Counted from the first letter of the stretch, positions 17,792 to 28,848 are shown. The stretch: DNA of 64,000 nucleotides from Stutzerimonas nitrititolerans (GCF_003696285.1 NZ_RFFL01000008.1:1-64000); one strand, 5' to 3'. The notes: generated from the sequence alone by a model not told the origin. A program made the numbers and translations.

Positions 17792-18889
17792 ATGCCTGCC
17801 ATTTCCCCCGCCGAGCTCGAAGCGCGGCTGCGCCTGCATCTGCTGCCAGAGCTCGGACCGCGTCGCCTGCACAAGCTGCTCAGTGCCTTCCCCGATGCCT
17901 CTTCCGCGCTCAGCGCCCCGGCCGGTGCCTGGCGCTCCCTGGGCCTGCCGGCCAGTTGCGCAGAACCAAGACGCAGTGAAGCGATCCGCGAACGTGCAGC
18001 CGCTGCGTTGGCCTGGCTGGAGCAGCCCGATCACCATCTGCTGATGTGGGACGATCCCGGTTACCCCGCGCTGCTGGCCGAGCTGCCGGACGCGCCGCCG
18101 CTGTTGTTCGTCGAGGGCGAGCCGGCACTGCTGGAGCGGCCGCAACTGGCCATGGTGGGCAGCCGTCGCGCCTCGCGCCCGGGTATGGACAACGCGCGGA
18201 GCTTCGCCCGTAGCCTGGGCGGTGCCGGTTTCGTCATCACCAGCGGCCTGGCGCTGGGCATCGATGGCGCCGCGCATCAGGGCGCGCTGGATGCCGGTGG
18301 CCAAACCGTCGCGGTACTGGGCACCGGGTTGCAGCGGCTCTACCCGGCACGGCATACCGGCCTGGCCAGCAGCATCGTCGAAGGCGGTGGCGCGCTGGTG
18401 TCCGAACTGCCGCTGGATTGCCCGCCGCAGGCGGCCAACTTTCCTCGTCGCAACAGAATCATCAGTGGGCTGTCGCTGGGTGTGCTGGTGGTCGAGGCGA
18501 GTCCTTCCAGCGGCTCGCTGATCACCGCCCGCCTGGCCGCCGAGCAGGGGCGCGAGGTCTACGCCATTCCGGGTTCGATCCACCATCCCGGCGCTCGCGG
18601 CTGCCATCAGCTGATCCGTCAGGGCGCGACGCTGGTCGAAAGCGTCGAGGATATCCTGCAAGCCTTGCGTGGCTGGCAGCAACTTGCACCGGCCACGCAG
18701 ATAGAGGAGCCCGAGCGACGGCAAGGTCACCTACTGCTCGATCAACTGTTGGCCGCGCCGATGACCAGCGAAGCCCTGGCCCAGGCGCTTGGCCAGTCAT
18801 TGGCGCAGGTGCTGGCGGAGCTGACCGAACTGGAAATCGAGGGGCGGGTGGCCTGTGAGAACGGCCAGTGGAGCGCCCGCGCCGGTTGA
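17792..18889 (+). CDS. dprA: DNA-processing protein DprA
   Basis: This single-stranded DNA-binding protein loads RecA in natural transformation. The 365-aa protein has the N-terminal SAM-like region, the central Rossmann DprA fold (GSRRASRPG, SGLALGIDGAAH, FPRRNRIISGLS) and a C-terminal winged-helix domain (about 300-360). The start chosen follows AAGGA with a 6-base spacer; a longer in-frame start nine codons upstream is less likely. It is followed by tsaC, as is usual in gammaproteobacteria. Confidence 0.94.
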   Translation: MPAISPAELEARLRLHLLPELGPRRLHKLLSAFPDASSALSAPAGAWRSLGLPASCAEPRRSEAIRERAAAALAWLEQPDHHLLMWDDPGYPALLAELPDAPPLLFVEGEPALLERPQLAMVGSRRASRPGMDNARSFARSLGGAGFVITSGLALGIDGAAHQGALDAGGQTVAVLGTGLQRLYPARHTGLASSIVEGGGALVSELPLDCPPQAANFPRRNRIISGLSLGVLVVEASPSSGSLITARLAAEQGREVYAIPGSIHHPGARGCHQLIRQGATLVESVEDILQALRGWQQLAPATQIEEPERRQGHLLLDQLLAAPMTSEALAQALGQSLAQVLAELTELEIEGRVACENGQWSARAG

Positions 18890-18949
18890 GCCCTGCTGCT
18901 GATCAGGCTCAGGTAAACTGCACCGGTTCCGTTTTCAGCAGAGGTCGCG

Positions 18950-19507
18950 ATGGTCGGCAATTGGCGCATACAGCAGGCGGCCCGTGTGGTGTGGGCCGGC
19001 GGTGTGATTGCTTATCCCACCGAGGCGGTCTGGGGGCTGGGTTGCGATCCCTGGGACAGCGAAGCGGTCCATCGCCTGCTGGCGCTCAAGGAGCGGCCGG
19101 CGGAGAAAGGCCTGATCCTGATCGCCGACTGCATCGAGCAGTTCGATTTCCTCCTCGAGGATCTGCCGGAGCGCTGGCTGGATCGCCTGGCCGGCAGCTG
19201 GCCGGGGCCCAACACCTGGCTGGTGCCGCACCGCCAGCGCTTGCCCGACTGGATCACCGGCAAGCACGATACCGTGGCACTGCGAGTGACCGACCATCCG
19301 CTGGTGGCGCGGCTCTGCGCGCTCACCGGTCCGCTGGTGTCCACCTCGGCCAATCCCGCCGGCCGTCCTTCCGCACGCTCGCGTTTGCGTGTGGAGCAGT
19401 ACTTCCCCCGCCAGCTCGACGCCGTCCTCGACGGCCCGCTGGGCGGACGGCGCAACCCCAGCACGATCCGCGATGTGCGCAGCGGCGAAGTCATCCGGGC
19501 GAGCTAG
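18950..19507 (+). CDS. tsaC: Threonylcarbamoyl-AMP synthase (YrdC/Sua5 family)
   Basis: This enzyme makes threonylcarbamoyl-AMP from Thr, bicarbonate and ATP for the t6A37 tRNA modification. The 185-residue form is the short TsaC type without the Sua5 C-terminal domain. The YrdC fold motifs [19 protein letters not shown]...KGLILIA and the STSAN...GRP block are present. It lies 60 bases after dprA. Confidence 0.94.
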   Translation: MVGNWRIQQAARVVWAGGVIAYPTEAVWGLGCDPWDSEAVHRLLALKERPAEKGLILIADCIEQFDFLLEDLPERWLDRLAGSWPGPNTWLVPHRQRLPDWITGKHDTVALRVTDHPLVARLCALTGPLVSTSANPAGRPSARSRLRVEQYFPRQLDAVLDGPLGGRRNPSTIRDVRSGEVIRAS

Positions 19508-19512
19508 AAACG

Positions 19513-19589
19513 TGTAGGGCCGAACTTGTTCGGCCTTGATGAACCACTTCGGCCTTCACGAACCATCAGGGCCGAATGAATTCGGCCCT
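19513..19589. repeat. REP-like element pair (GTAGGGCCGAA family)
   Basis: Two related hairpins lie in the gap between the convergent tsaC and qor genes: GTAGGGCCGAACTTGTTCGGCC and AGGGCCGAATGAATTCGGCCCT. Their arms match those of the elements near 8080 and 43131. Confidence 0.8.
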
Positions 19590-19600
19590 GCAGTTCAATT

Positions 19601-20578
19601 TCACGGCAGCAGAATCGTCGACCCCGTGGTACGGCCCTCGGCCAGCAAACGCTGTGCCTCGGCGGCTTCGCCAAGTGCGAAGCGCTGGCCGATCTCGACT
19701 TCGATCTTGCCGCTGGCGATCATCTCGAACAGCTCGGCCGCCATCGCCTGCAACCGTGGCGCGGTGTCCGCATAGCCGGCCAGGATCGGTCGGGTGACGA
19801 ACAGCGAGCCCTTCTGCGCCAGCACGCCGAGATTGACCCCGGTCACCGCGCCCGAGGCGTTGCCGAAGCTGACCAGCAGCCCACGCGGGGCGACGCAGTC
19901 CAGCGAGATTTCCCAGCTGCTCTTGCCCACCGAGTCGTAGACCACCGGGCACTTTTGTCCATCGGTCAGCTCCAGCACGCGCTGCACCACGTCCTCGCGG
20001 GTGCGATCGACGGTGGCCCAGGCGCCCAGTGCCTTGGCGCGCTCGGCCTTCTCCGCCGAACCGACCACGCCGATCAGCCGGGCGCCCAGCGCCTTCGCCC
20101 ACTGGCAGGCAATCGAGCCGACGCCGCCGGCCGCCGCATGAAAGAGGATGGTTTCGCCGGCCTGCAGCGGATGCACCTGGCGCAGCAGGTACTGTGTGGT
20201 CAGGCCCTTGAGCATGACTGCCGCCGCCTGCTCGAAGCCGATCGCATCCGGCAGCTTCACCAGATGCCGCGCCGGCAGTACGTGATGCTCGCCGTAGGCA
20301 CCCAGCGGACCGGTGGCGTAGGCGACGCGCTCGCCGACCTGCCACTGATCGACGCCCTCGCCCACCGCCTCGATCACGCCAGCGCCTTCGGTGCCCAGGC
20401 CCGACGGCAGGCTTGGCGGCGCGTAGAGGCCACTGCGGAAATAGGTGTCGATGAAATTCAGGCCGATGGCGTGGTTGCGCACGCGAACTTCACCGGCCGC
20501 GGGGACGGGCACCTCGACCTCGACCTGTTCGAGAACCTCGGGACCACCGTGCTGGCTGAACTGGATGCGCTGCGACAT
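19601..20578 (-). CDS. qor: NADPH:quinone oxidoreductase (zeta-crystallin type)
   Basis: This 325-aa medium-chain dehydrogenase/reductase lacks zinc ligands and is expected to reduce quinones with NADPH. It has the GroES-like N-terminal domain (GLNFIDTYFRSGLY) and the nucleotide-binding motif AAAGGVGSIACQWAKALGA. Its position between tsaC and hemF is conserved in Pseudomonas. Confidence 0.92.
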   Translation of the reverse strand: MSQRIQFSQHGGPEVLEQVEVEVPVPAAGEVRVRNHAIGLNFIDTYFRSGLYAPPSLPSGLGTEGAGVIEAVGEGVDQWQVGERVAYATGPLGAYGEHHVLPARHLVKLPDAIGFEQAAAVMLKGLTTQYLLRQVHPLQAGETILFHAAAGGVGSIACQWAKALGARLIGVVGSAEKAERAKALGAWATVDRTREDVVQRVLELTDGQKCPVVYDSVGKSSWEISLDCVAPRGLLVSFGNASGAVTGVNLGVLAQKGSLFVTRPILAGYADTAPRLQAMAAELFEMIASGKIEVEIGQRFALGEAAEAQRLLAEGRTTGSTILLP

Positions 20579-20602
20579 GAGAGGGCTCCTGGCCGTACAT
20601 AA

Positions 20603-21640
<1,038 letters not shown>

Positions 21641-21676
21641 TTCCTGCAGCCCGTCACTCGCAGCTTGGAGCACTTC

Positions 21677-22495
21677 ATGGACCGCTACGGCGTATTCGGC
21701 AATCCCATCGGCCACAGCAAGTCGCCGCAGATCCACCGGCTGTTCGCCGAACAGACGGGGCAGTCGCTCAGCTATGAGCCGCTGCTGGCGCCGCTGGAGG
21801 ATTTCGCCGGCTTCGCGCGCCGGTTCTTCGTGGACGGCCGTGGCGCCAATGTCACCGTGCCCTTCAAGGAAGAGGCCTGGCGGCTGGCTGACCAGCTGAC
21901 CGAGCGTGCGCGTCGCGCCGGGGCGGTGAATACGCTGCACAAGCTCGACGATGGCACGCTGCTGGGCGACAACACCGATGGCCTGGGCCTGGTGCGCGAT
22001 CTGCTGGATAACGCCGGCGTCGTCCTGCAGGGCAAGCGTGTCCTGCTGCTGGGCGCCGGCGGCGCGGTGCGTGGCGTGCTCGAACCGCTGCTGGCCCAGC
22101 GTCCCGGCGCGCTGGTGATCGCCAATCGCACGCTGGCGAAGGCCGAGCGGCTGGCCGCCGAATTCGCCGAGCTGGGCACGGTGAGCGCGAGCGCCTTCGA
22201 ACAGTTGGAAGGTCGCTTCGATGTGATCGTCAATGGCACCTCGGCCAGCCTTGCCGGCGAGCTGCCGCCACTGGCCGATGCGCTGATCGAGGCCGGGGAA
22301 AGCTTCTGCTACGACATGATGTACGGGGCCGAGCCCACACCCTTCTGCGCGTGGGCGGCAGCACGTGGTGCGACCGTACGCGACGGCTTGGGCATGCTGG
22401 TCGAGCAGGCCGCGGCGGCCTTCGAGCTGTGGCGCGGGGTACGACCGGAGTCGGCGCCGGTGCTGGCTGAGCTGCGCCATCAGCTCAAGGGCTGA
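21677..22495 (+). CDS. aroE: Shikimate dehydrogenase (NADP+)
   Basis: This enzyme reduces 3-dehydroshikimate in the chorismate pathway. The 272-residue protein has IGHSKSP (shikimate-binding serines), NVTVPFKE with catalytic Lys64, NTDG with catalytic Asp101, and the dinucleotide loop [11 protein letters not shown]. The ATG follows GGAG with a 6-base spacer; another ATG four codons upstream is less well placed. Confidence 0.96.
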   Translation: MDRYGVFGNPIGHSKSPQIHRLFAEQTGQSLSYEPLLAPLEDFAGFARRFFVDGRGANVTVPFKEEAWRLADQLTERARRAGAVNTLHKLDDGTLLGDNTDGLGLVRDLLDNAGVVLQGKRVLLLGAGGAVRGVLEPLLAQRPGALVIANRTLAKAERLAAEFAELGTVSASAFEQLEGRFDVIVNGTSASLAGELPPLADALIEAGESFCYDMMYGAEPTPFCAWAAARGATVRDGLGMLVEQAAAAFELWRGVRPESAPVLAELRHQLKG

Positions 22496-22502
22496 GCCGC
22501 GT

Positions 22503-23114
22503 TCAGAGGCGAAACTGTATCTGCTGGTGCAGGTGCTGCGGCTGCACCAGTTCATCGACCATTGCCGCGGCGATGCGGCGCAGTTTCGTCCGTGGATCGT
22601 TGCTGGGCAGCCCTTCGATATTGCTGAAGTCCTCGATGGACAACCCCTCCTCCGCCGTGCTGGCATCCACCAGGGTCCACTTCAGGGGATGCGAGGCGAT
22701 GAGCTGCAAGGCTGCGGCAAGCTCCGATTCCTCGGCATGGGCGTTGAAGTCGGCCACCAGCAGCAGACGTTCGACGCCGACTTCCGTCATCCCCAGGAGC
22801 AAGGTGTACACCGCCTGATACAGATCCTGCGGCTGCCCTACCAGGGTGGCATCCGGTGCGGTGGGAACCGAGGGGCTGTCGAACAGGCAGATCACCCCGT
22901 CCATGCCGGCAACGCTGCGCGACACGCTGGCCGCATCGAACAGATCGCCGGCCTTGGCACGCAGTCCGGGCCGGGCGGTGATCGAATTGAAGTCGTTGAT
23001 CAAGGCAACGGCCTCGTGCTGGCGGCTCAGCAGTTCGCACAGCACGGCGCTGCCAAGGCTGGAATGCGCCCCGTACAGGGCGAACTTGAGGCGCGGCGTT
23101 TCGGCGTTGAGCAT
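22503..23114 (-). CDS. NAD(P)-binding atypical SDR-like protein
   Basis: The 203-residue protein starts with a Rossmann pattern (FALYGAHSSLGSAVLCELL) and a GDLFDAASVSRSVAGMDGVICLF segment typical of NmrA/YwnB-like atypical short-chain reductases. There is no clear YxxxK pair, so it may bind a dinucleotide without classical SDR catalysis. It follows the DUF883 gene by 14 bases on the same strand and converges on aroE. The specific function is unknown. Confidence 0.7.
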   Translation of the reverse strand: MLNAETPRLKFALYGAHSSLGSAVLCELLSRQHEAVALINDFNSITARPGLRAKAGDLFDAASVSRSVAGMDGVICLFDSPSVPTAPDATLVGQPQDLYQAVYTLLLGMTEVGVERLLLVADFNAHAEESELAAALQLIASHPLKWTLVDASTAEEGLSIEDFSNIEGLPSNDPRTKLRRIAAAMVDELVQPQHLHQQIQFRL

Positions 23115-23128
23115 GGCGGAACGTCCTG

Positions 23129-23440
23129 CTAGCGGCGCGTGGCCAGGTAACCGATCAGCGCCACCGCGCCGGCGGCTAGCGCCAGGGTGCTCAAGGGATG
23201 CTTGCGTGCGCAGTCGGTTGCCATGCGCGTGGCCTGGCGGCCGCGGCGGGACAGCTCCTGGCAATGCTCGTCCCAGTTGGCGTCGTGCCACAGCGACTCG
23301 GCGCGTGAGCGCAGGTCATCGAGTCGATGGCGCGAGCCGCGGGTGGCCTCGTGCTTGAGCTCGTCCAGTGCGCTCATCAGGTTCTGGATCTCACGTTCGA
23401 TATCGTTACGGGTCGTGGGTGTGCTGCTGAAGCGGGACAT
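23129..23440 (-). CDS. DUF883 (ElaB/YqjD-type) membrane-anchored protein
   Basis: This 103-residue protein has an amphipathic helical N-terminal part ([18 protein letters not shown]) and a single C-terminal membrane anchor ([20 protein letters not shown]). This is the architecture of the ElaB/YqjD family, members of which bind ribosomes and appear in stationary phase in E. coli. It is the first gene of a two-gene leftward unit and diverges from the PBP7-type gene. Confidence 0.8.
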   Translation of the reverse strand: MSRFSSTPTTRNDIEREIQNLMSALDELKHEATRGSRHRLDDLRSRAESLWHDANWDEHCQELSRRGRQATRMATDCARKHPLSTLALAAGAVALIGYLATRR

Positions 23441-23648
23441 GCGCGTTCTCCCCTGGTTGACGACTGGAGATTGGACCGCCTCGGACGTTGAAGGTGCGGT
23501 AGAGCGGCGGCGTGGAAATTCTCTTCTACACTCCACCCACACGCGATCGACACGAAAATCGCGCGGCGTTGCCGTGATGGGATGCGCTTTTCCGTATACT
23601 GCGCGGCGCTTTTTCATTCTTTTTTCACCTTTTTTTCGGTGCCTTTCA

Positions 23649-24590
23649 GTGAAGCTTCGTCATTCGATTTTCGGCCTGCTGCTGGCCTGCAGCAGTGCCT
23701 TTACCAGCCCTTTCGCCTCGGCCGCTCCGGCCGTGGTTCAGCAGCAACTGGCCTCCGGCAGTGCCCTGCTGGTGGATCTGAAAACCAGCCAGGTGCTCTA
23801 CTCGAGCAATCCCGATCTGGTGGTGCCCATCGCTTCGGTGACCAAACTGATGACCGCCATGGTGGTGCTCGACGCCAAACTGCCGCTGGACGAGCGCCTG
23901 CCCATCACCATCCACGATGCGGTGGAGATGCAGGGCGTGTTCTCCCGTGTGCGCGTCGGCAGCGAGATCAGCCGCCGCGACATGCTGCTGCTGACGCTGA
24001 TGTCCTCGGAAAACCGTGCGGCGGCGAGCCTGGCCCACCACTACCCAGGCGGTTACGCGGCCTTCATCCAGGCGATGAACCTCAAGGCCAGCGCGCTGGG
24101 CATGAGCAGCACCCGCTACGTCGAACCCACCGGGCTGTCGGAGCTCAACGTCTCCAGTGCCAATGACCTGGTCAAACTGCTGCGCGCCAGCCAGGCCTAT
24201 CCGCTGATCGACGAACTGAGCACCATGTCCGAGAAGACAGTGGCCTTCCGCAAGCCCAACTACGCGCTCGGCTTTCGCAACACCAACGCCCTGGTTCGCA
24301 AGCCCAACTGGGACATCCAGCTGACCAAGACCGGTTTCACCAACGCCGCCGGCCACTGCCTGGTGATGCGCACCGTGATGGATCGGCGCGACGTGGCCTT
24401 CGTGGTGCTCGATGCCTTCGGCAAGTACACCCACATGGCCGATGCCAATCGCCTGAAAAAGTGGCTGGAAACCGGAACGGTCACACCGGTGGCGCCTGCC
24501 GCCCTGGCCTACAAGGCGCAGAAGCAGGCCGAGCGCCAACTGGCCGGGCAGCCAGGCGATGCCGCGACTGCGGTAGCCGGCGCGCGCTGA
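23649..24590 (+). CDS. pbpG: D-alanyl-D-alanine endopeptidase, PBP7 type
   Basis: This periplasmic S11-family serine peptidase cleaves DD-crosslinks in peptidoglycan. The 313 residues include a signal peptide (first about 25) and all three penicillin-binding motifs: SVTK (Ser63-Lys66), SEN (120-122) and KTG (227-229). The length without a C-terminal beta-sandwich domain fits PbpG rather than DacA. The start is GTG; a TATACT hexamer lies about 50 bases upstream. The Ala-rich tail after residue 285 is not conserved in the family. Confidence 0.88.
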   Translation: MKLRHSIFGLLLACSSAFTSPFASAAPAVVQQQLASGSALLVDLKTSQVLYSSNPDLVVPIASVTKLMTAMVVLDAKLPLDERLPITIHDAVEMQGVFSRVRVGSEISRRDMLLLTLMSSENRAAASLAHHYPGGYAAFIQAMNLKASALGMSSTRYVEPTGLSELNVSSANDLVKLLRASQAYPLIDELSTMSEKTVAFRKPNYALGFRNTNALVRKPNWDIQLTKTGFTNAAGHCLVMRTVMDRRDVAFVVLDAFGKYTHMADANRLKKWLETGTVTPVAPAALAYKAQKQAERQLAGQPGDAATAVAGAR

Positions 24591-24692
24591 TACGGCTCTT
24601 CCGGGCATCGATGCATCCTGTGATGCAACGATGCCGCTGCGCCCGACTCAAACGACGTATCGTCCCTCGCGCACCGGGAAATGCACGTCGTC

Positions 24693-26762
24693 ATGAGCAC
24701 ACCAGACAGCAGCTACATCGAATGGCTGGAAAGCCAGTCCATGCTTCAAGCGGCCCGCGAGCGGGCTCGCCACTATGCCGGCCAGGCCCGGCTCTGGCAG
24801 CGCCCCTACGCCCAGGCGCGGCCGCGCGATGCGAGCGCGATTGCCTCGGTATGGTTCACCGCCTACCCCGCCGCCATCATCACGGCCGAGGGCGGCTCGG
24901 TGCTGCAGGCGCTGGGTGATGACCGGCTCTGGAGTGCCCTTTCCGAACTTGGCGTGCAGGGCATTCACAACGGCCCGATGAAGCGCTCCGGCGGTCTGCG
25001 CGGGCGTGAATTCACCCCGACCATCGACGGCAATTTCGACCGCATCAGCTTCGACATCGACTCCAACCTCGGCACCGAGGCGCAGATGCTGCAGCTCAGC
25101 CGCATGGCCGCCGCGCACAATGCCATCGTCATCGACGACATCGTCCCGGCACACACCGGCAAAGGCCCGGATTTCCGCCTCGCCGAGATGGCTTGCGGCG
25201 ATTATCCCGGTCTGTACCACATGGTCGAGATCAACGAGGAAGACTGGCCGCTGTTACCCGAGGTGCCGGCGGGGCGCGACTCGGTCAACCTTCCGCCAGC
25301 GGTGGTGGACCAGCTCAAGGACAAGCACTACATCGTCGGCCAGCTGCAACGGGTGATCTTCTTCGAGCCTGGGATCAAGGACACCGACTGGAGCGCCACC
25401 GGCGTTATCACGGGCGTCGACGGCAAGCGCCGGCGCTGGGTCTACCTGCACTACTTCAAGGAAGGCCAGCCCTCGCTGAACTGGCTGGACCCGACCTTCG
25501 CCGCGCAACAGCTGATCATCGGCGATGCCCTGCATGCCATCGATGTCTCCGGAGCGCGCGTGCTGCGCCTGGACGCCAACGGCTTTCTCGGCGTCGAACG
25601 CCGTGCCGAGGGCACCGCCTGGTCCGAGAGCCATCCGTTGTCGGTCACCGGCAACCAGCTGATCGCCAGCACCATCCGCAAGGCCGGCGGTTTCAGCTTC
25701 CAGGAGCTGAACCTGACCATCGACGACATCGCCGCCATGTCCCACGGCGGTGCCGACCTGTCCTACGACTTCATCACCCGCCCGGCCTATCACCATGCCC
25801 TGCTGACCGGCGATACCGAATTCCTGCGACTGATGCTGCGCGAGGTGCATGCCTTCGGCCTCGACCCGGCCTCGCTGATCCACGCGATGCAGAACCACGA
25901 CGAGCTGACCCTGGAACTGGTGCACTTCTGGACGCTGCACGCCTACGACCATTACCACTACCACGGCCAGACCTTGCCGGGCGGTATCCTGCGCGAGCAC
26001 ATCCGCGAGGAAATGTACGAGCGGCTGACCGGCGAACACGCGCCCTACAACCTCAAGTTCGTCACCAATGGCGTGTCTTGCACGACCGTCAGTGTGATCA
26101 CTGCGGCGCTGGGCATCCGTGACCTCGATGCCATCGGCGCCGCCGAGATCGAACAGATCCAGCGCCTGCATATCCTGCTGGTGATGTTCAACGCCATGCA
26201 GCCCGGTGTGTTCGCCCTCTCCGGCTGGGACCTGGTCGGCGCCCTGCCGTTGGAAGTCGAGCAGGTCGAGCACCTCATGGGTGATGGCGATACCCGCTGG
26301 TTGCATCGCGGCGCCTACGACCTGGCCGATCTCGCCCCCGAGGCCGACGCTTCTGCCGAAGGCTTGCCCAAGGCGCGCTCGCTCTACGGCAGTCTGGTCG
26401 AACAGTTGCAGCGCCCCGGCTCCTTCGCCTGCCAGCTCAAGCACATCCTCAGCGTGCGCCGCGCCTACGACATCGCCGCCAGCAAGCAGATCCTGATTCC
26501 GGACGTGCAAGCGCCCGGCCTGCTGGTGATGGTGCACGAACTGCCTGCCGGCAAGGGTGTGCAGATCACCGCACTGAATTTCAGCGCTGAGCCCATCAGC
26601 GAAATGATCCTTTTCCCCGGCATCGCACCCGGCCCGGTAGTCGATATCATTCATGAGCGGGTCGAGGGTGATCTGACCGAAAACGGTGAAATGACCTTCA
26701 ACCTCGACCCGTATGAAGGGCTGGCGTTGCGGGTAGTGAGTGCGGCTTCACCGGTGCTTTAA
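24693..26762 (+). CDS. treS: Trehalose synthase (maltose alpha-D-glucosyltransferase), P. stutzeri type
   Basis: This GH13 enzyme interconverts maltose and trehalose. I recognise the sequence as the 689-residue TreS form described from P. stutzeri CJ38, rather than the actinobacterial or TreS-Pep2 forms. GH13 catalytic residues are visible: the nucleophile Asp294 in RLDANGF, acid/base Glu338 in FQELN and Asp403 in QNHDEL, with DDIVPAH (148-154) as region I. The ATG chosen gives 689 aa; an ATG four codons earlier is also in frame. No maltokinase or glgE/glgB gene follows, so it appears to act alone here. The product would serve as a compatible solute. Confidence 0.93.
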   Translation: MSTPDSSYIEWLESQSMLQAARERARHYAGQARLWQRPYAQARPRDASAIASVWFTAYPAAIITAEGGSVLQALGDDRLWSALSELGVQGIHNGPMKRSGGLRGREFTPTIDGNFDRISFDIDSNLGTEAQMLQLSRMAAAHNAIVIDDIVPAHTGKGPDFRLAEMACGDYPGLYHMVEINEEDWPLLPEVPAGRDSVNLPPAVVDQLKDKHYIVGQLQRVIFFEPGIKDTDWSATGVITGVDGKRRRWVYLHYFKEGQPSLNWLDPTFAAQQLIIGDALHAIDVSGARVLRLDANGFLGVERRAEGTAWSESHPLSVTGNQLIASTIRKAGGFSFQELNLTIDDIAAMSHGGADLSYDFITRPAYHHALLTGDTEFLRLMLREVHAFGLDPASLIHAMQNHDELTLELVHFWTLHAYDHYHYHGQTLPGGILREHIREEMYERLTGEHAPYNLKFVTNGVSCTTVSVITAALGIRDLDAIGAAEIEQIQRLHILLVMFNAMQPGVFALSGWDLVGALPLEVEQVEHLMGDGDTRWLHRGAYDLADLAPEADASAEGLPKARSLYGSLVEQLQRPGSFACQLKHILSVRRAYDIAASKQILIPDVQAPGLLVMVHELPAGKGVQITALNFSAEPISEMILFPGIAPGPVVDIIHERVEGDLTENGEMTFNLDPYEGLALRVVSAASPVL

Positions 26763-27044
26763 GTAAGACCAGTGGCAGGCAACGACCCCTTCTGCTGGTC
26801 GCCACTGGCCTGGAAACCTGGATACGCCAATCGCGTGATCAGCTGGCGCTTCCGGAAAGCAGCCAAGCGAAGCCGCGCCGATCCCCGTCATGGCTCATCC
26901 CCGGGCAGTCGGTTCGTCGGCCGCGAAAGGAATACCGGAACCATCCTCCCGCTACCCCTCTCTGCTGAACAGGTGGGTCGTCACGTCCGAGGCACCGCTG
27001 CAGGCGACTGACACTGGCTTAATCCACATGGCGAGGTGAGCGAC

Positions 27045-27245
27045 ATGAGCGACGAGCAACGTATCCGCGAAAAGGCTTACGAAATCTGGGAAGCTAAAGG
27101 CCGGCCCGAAGGGCAGGAAAGTGAGCATTGGGCGCAAGCGAGAGACGAGATGGAACACTTCTACAAGGAAGGCGATGCCACCGCCGGCAGCGTAGAAAGC
27201 AGCGTCGCGATCCCGATGCCAAAGTCTCCAGACAAGCAAAAATAA
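27045..27245 (+). CDS. DUF2934 small protein
   Basis: The 66-residue protein has the DUF2934 signature (RIREKAYEIWEAKGRPEGQ...HW). The ATG follows GAGGTGA with a 5-base spacer. The family has no known biochemical role. From memory, DUF2934 genes often sit near trehalose/glycogen genes in Pseudomonas, as here next to treS, so a stress link is an inference. The 280 bases between treS and this gene show no other feature. Confidence 0.8.
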   Translation: MSDEQRIREKAYEIWEAKGRPEGQESEHWAQARDEMEHFYKEGDATAGSVESSVAIPMPKSPDKQK

Positions 27246-27484
27246 CCTATATCTCCGTGCGAGCCTGCACGAAGCGGGCTCGCATCCGGCCTGGCCAAAT
27301 GTCTGGTAACCCCAGGCAACGTAGTGATTAATCCAGAGTGGCGCTTTACCGGCGTCAAGCGCACCGGCCAGTCATTGAGGCGGTCCGGCTCGGTAAAGCC
27401 GATCAGGCTGTGCTCGGCCAGCGCCTGCCGCCGCAGCGCCATCTGTTCCTCGGCCTCGGGTATTTCGTCGAAGTTGGTTTTCAT
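27161..27484 (-). CDS. Hypothetical protein, doubtful
   Basis: A 107-codon frame starts MKTNFDEIPEAEEQ and reads as a plausible hydrophilic protein for its first 50 residues, then becomes non-descript. It has no clear ribosome-binding site and overlaps the end of the DUF2934 gene on the opposite strand. The first half could be a gene remnant whose tail was replaced. I do not recognise it. Confidence 0.25.
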   Translation of the reverse strand: MKTNFDEIPEAEEQMALRRQALAEHSLIGFTEPDRLNDWPVRLTPVKRHSGLITTLPGVTRHLARPDASPLRAGSHGDIGYFCLSGDFGIGIATLLSTLPAVASPSL

Positions 27485-27749
27485 GATTGGGATCGTTTTC
27501 GAGAGAGCTGGCGGAAGCTTATGTTTGGCGGCGACGCAGTACAGCAGCAACCTGCCGCAGTGCTTGGGCCTGTGCGGTATACCCGCCTGCGAATGGTCTG
27601 GCTACCATGCCAGTTCAGGATGCGCAGCCGACCGCCAGGCGCTGCGGCTACCAGCTGTTGTGGTGGTAAAAAAGCTCCCAGTCAGCTCAGGACTGGTAGG
27701 TTTGTACTGCTCATACGCTGTTCCGTAAAAGATGGAGTGCTTTTTGCCA
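27246..27749. other. Gene-poor stretch at the edge of a lower-GC patch
   Basis: Apart from the doubtful minus-strand frame, these 500 bases hold no supported gene. Base composition shifts towards AT from about 27.65 kb (for example TGTTGTGGTGGTAAAAAAGC), in keeping with the foreign-looking genes that follow. Confidence 0.4.
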
Positions 27750-28328
27750 ATGACTGATACCGCTTACTACATCTACGCGCTAAAAGATCCGAGGCAATCG
27801 CCGGCTAGGCCTTTTTATATTGGAAAGGGTACGGGAACCCGCGCGTGGGACCATGTGGCTCGGGTCGATGAAACGCGAAAAGGTAAGCGGATCCAAAAAA
27901 TACACGCTGCTGGTCATGATGTAGTGACTTCGTTGCTAGCAGATGGGCTATCGGAAATTCAGGCGCTCAAACTAGAAGCGGAGCTGATCTCAGCATTTGG
28001 TACGGAAAGTACCGGCGGCCTGTTAACGAACTCAGTGATTCCATCAGGCACCACAACCGTGGCTCCAAAAGGTGTTGTCCTCCCGACTGGCGTTAGGGAA
28101 AAGGCACAATTGGGATTAGCTTTTCTTAAAGAAGCGATTCTTGAACTTGCTCAGGCAAATCCGAATGGAGTTCTAAATTCCGAGGCCGCACGGGCGCTTG
28201 GCTTGCAAAGTGATTATTTAGGCGGCTCAAAAGACTATCTCTCGTGGAGCCTCCTCGGGCTCCTCATGCGAGATGGCCGTATGAAACGTAAAGACGGATC
28301 TCGTCGTCATGTAGCGCAAGTGAAGTAG
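27750..28328 (+). CDS. GIY-YIG nuclease-domain protein (LEM-3-like)
   Basis: The 192-residue protein opens with a GIY-YIG fold of the LEM-3-like subgroup: YYIYALKDPR then FYIGKGTGTRAWDHV (residues 6-36), with a glutamate later in the domain (around LEAELISAFG). After about residue 125 comes a helical C-terminal part that looks like a small winged-helix or specificity region. The codon usage is more AT-rich than in neighbouring genes, suggesting recent transfer. The start is uncertain; an ATG six codons earlier is in frame. The role is unknown; stand-alone GIY-YIG proteins act in repair, restriction or mobile elements. Confidence 0.75.
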   Translation: MTDTAYYIYALKDPRQSPARPFYIGKGTGTRAWDHVARVDETRKGKRIQKIHAAGHDVVTSLLADGLSEIQALKLEAELISAFGTESTGGLLTNSVIPSGTTTVAPKGVVLPTGVREKAQLGLAFLKEAILELAQANPNGVLNSEAARALGLQSDYLGGSKDYLSWSLLGLLMRDGRMKRKDGSRRHVAQVK

Positions 28329-28353
28329 CGCATAGCTGAAGGAAAGAGCACTG

Positions 28354-28386
28354 AAAAAGGGACAGATTTATTCTTTTGTCCTTTTA
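28354..28386. terminator. Hairpin after the GIY-YIG gene, terminator-like
   Basis: The sequence AAAAAGGGACA ... TGTCCTTTTAT forms a stem with one bulged G and a T-rich 3' arm, 26 bases after the stop. The left arm GGGACAGATTTATT resembles sequence that I recall flanking REP-associated transposase genes in pseudomonads, but only one copy is present. Confidence 0.45.
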
Positions 28387-28425
28387 TAACCGGATCACGC
28401 GGTTGGCTACAGGCAAGAGGTCGTC

Positions 28426-28848
28426 ATGGAAGAAGCTGTTAGTTCCATTGTTGAATGGCTGGGTAGTCCTCAAGGGTTTTCTGGAAGGCGCCCTCCACCG
28501 TATGGTTGGGTTTGGGTTGTTATGGCGGCCACATGGATAGGTGGCTGGCTGACAGCCCAAAAGCTGCGCGGCAAAAGGCAAAGGTTGAATAGCCAAACCA
28601 CCCGGATGCTGATTGATCGTGAGCTGTCGGCAACCGCGTTGATTGAAGCGGGCGAGACGTTAACCAAGCACTCAGCTCGACTGAAGTTCGATCAACAAGC
28701 GTATGTATTAAACGTAAAGATCACATCCGGCACGGAAACGCTGATCCATAAAAGGCTTGCGTCTTTATCAGAGGTGGAAGCGTTGTTAAGCAGCGAGACG
28801 GTATTCATCCTGTCAGATTTCAAGGCTCCTCCCTCAGCGAGCGCTTGA
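28426..28848 (+). CDS. Hypothetical protein with one transmembrane helix
   Basis: This 140-residue protein has a single hydrophobic helix (about 27-44, WVWVVMAATWIGGWL) and a basic, then mixed, cytoplasmic C-terminal region. The ATG follows AAGAGG with a 5-base spacer, so it looks like a genuine gene. Its AT-richer codon use matches the GIY-YIG gene upstream. I do not recognise a family. Confidence 0.6.
   Translation: MEEAVSSIVEWLGSPQGFSGRRPPPYGWVWVVMAATWIGGWLTAQKLRGKRQRLNSQTTRMLIDRELSATALIEAGETLTKHSARLKFDQQAYVLNVKITSGTETLIHKRLASLSEVEALLSSETVFILSDFKAPPSASA

Noticed and set aside
26772-27011. Plus-strand 79-codon frame after treS
   Set aside because: No ribosome-binding site and a sequence rich in Arg, Ser and Pro without similarity to known proteins; treated as noise.
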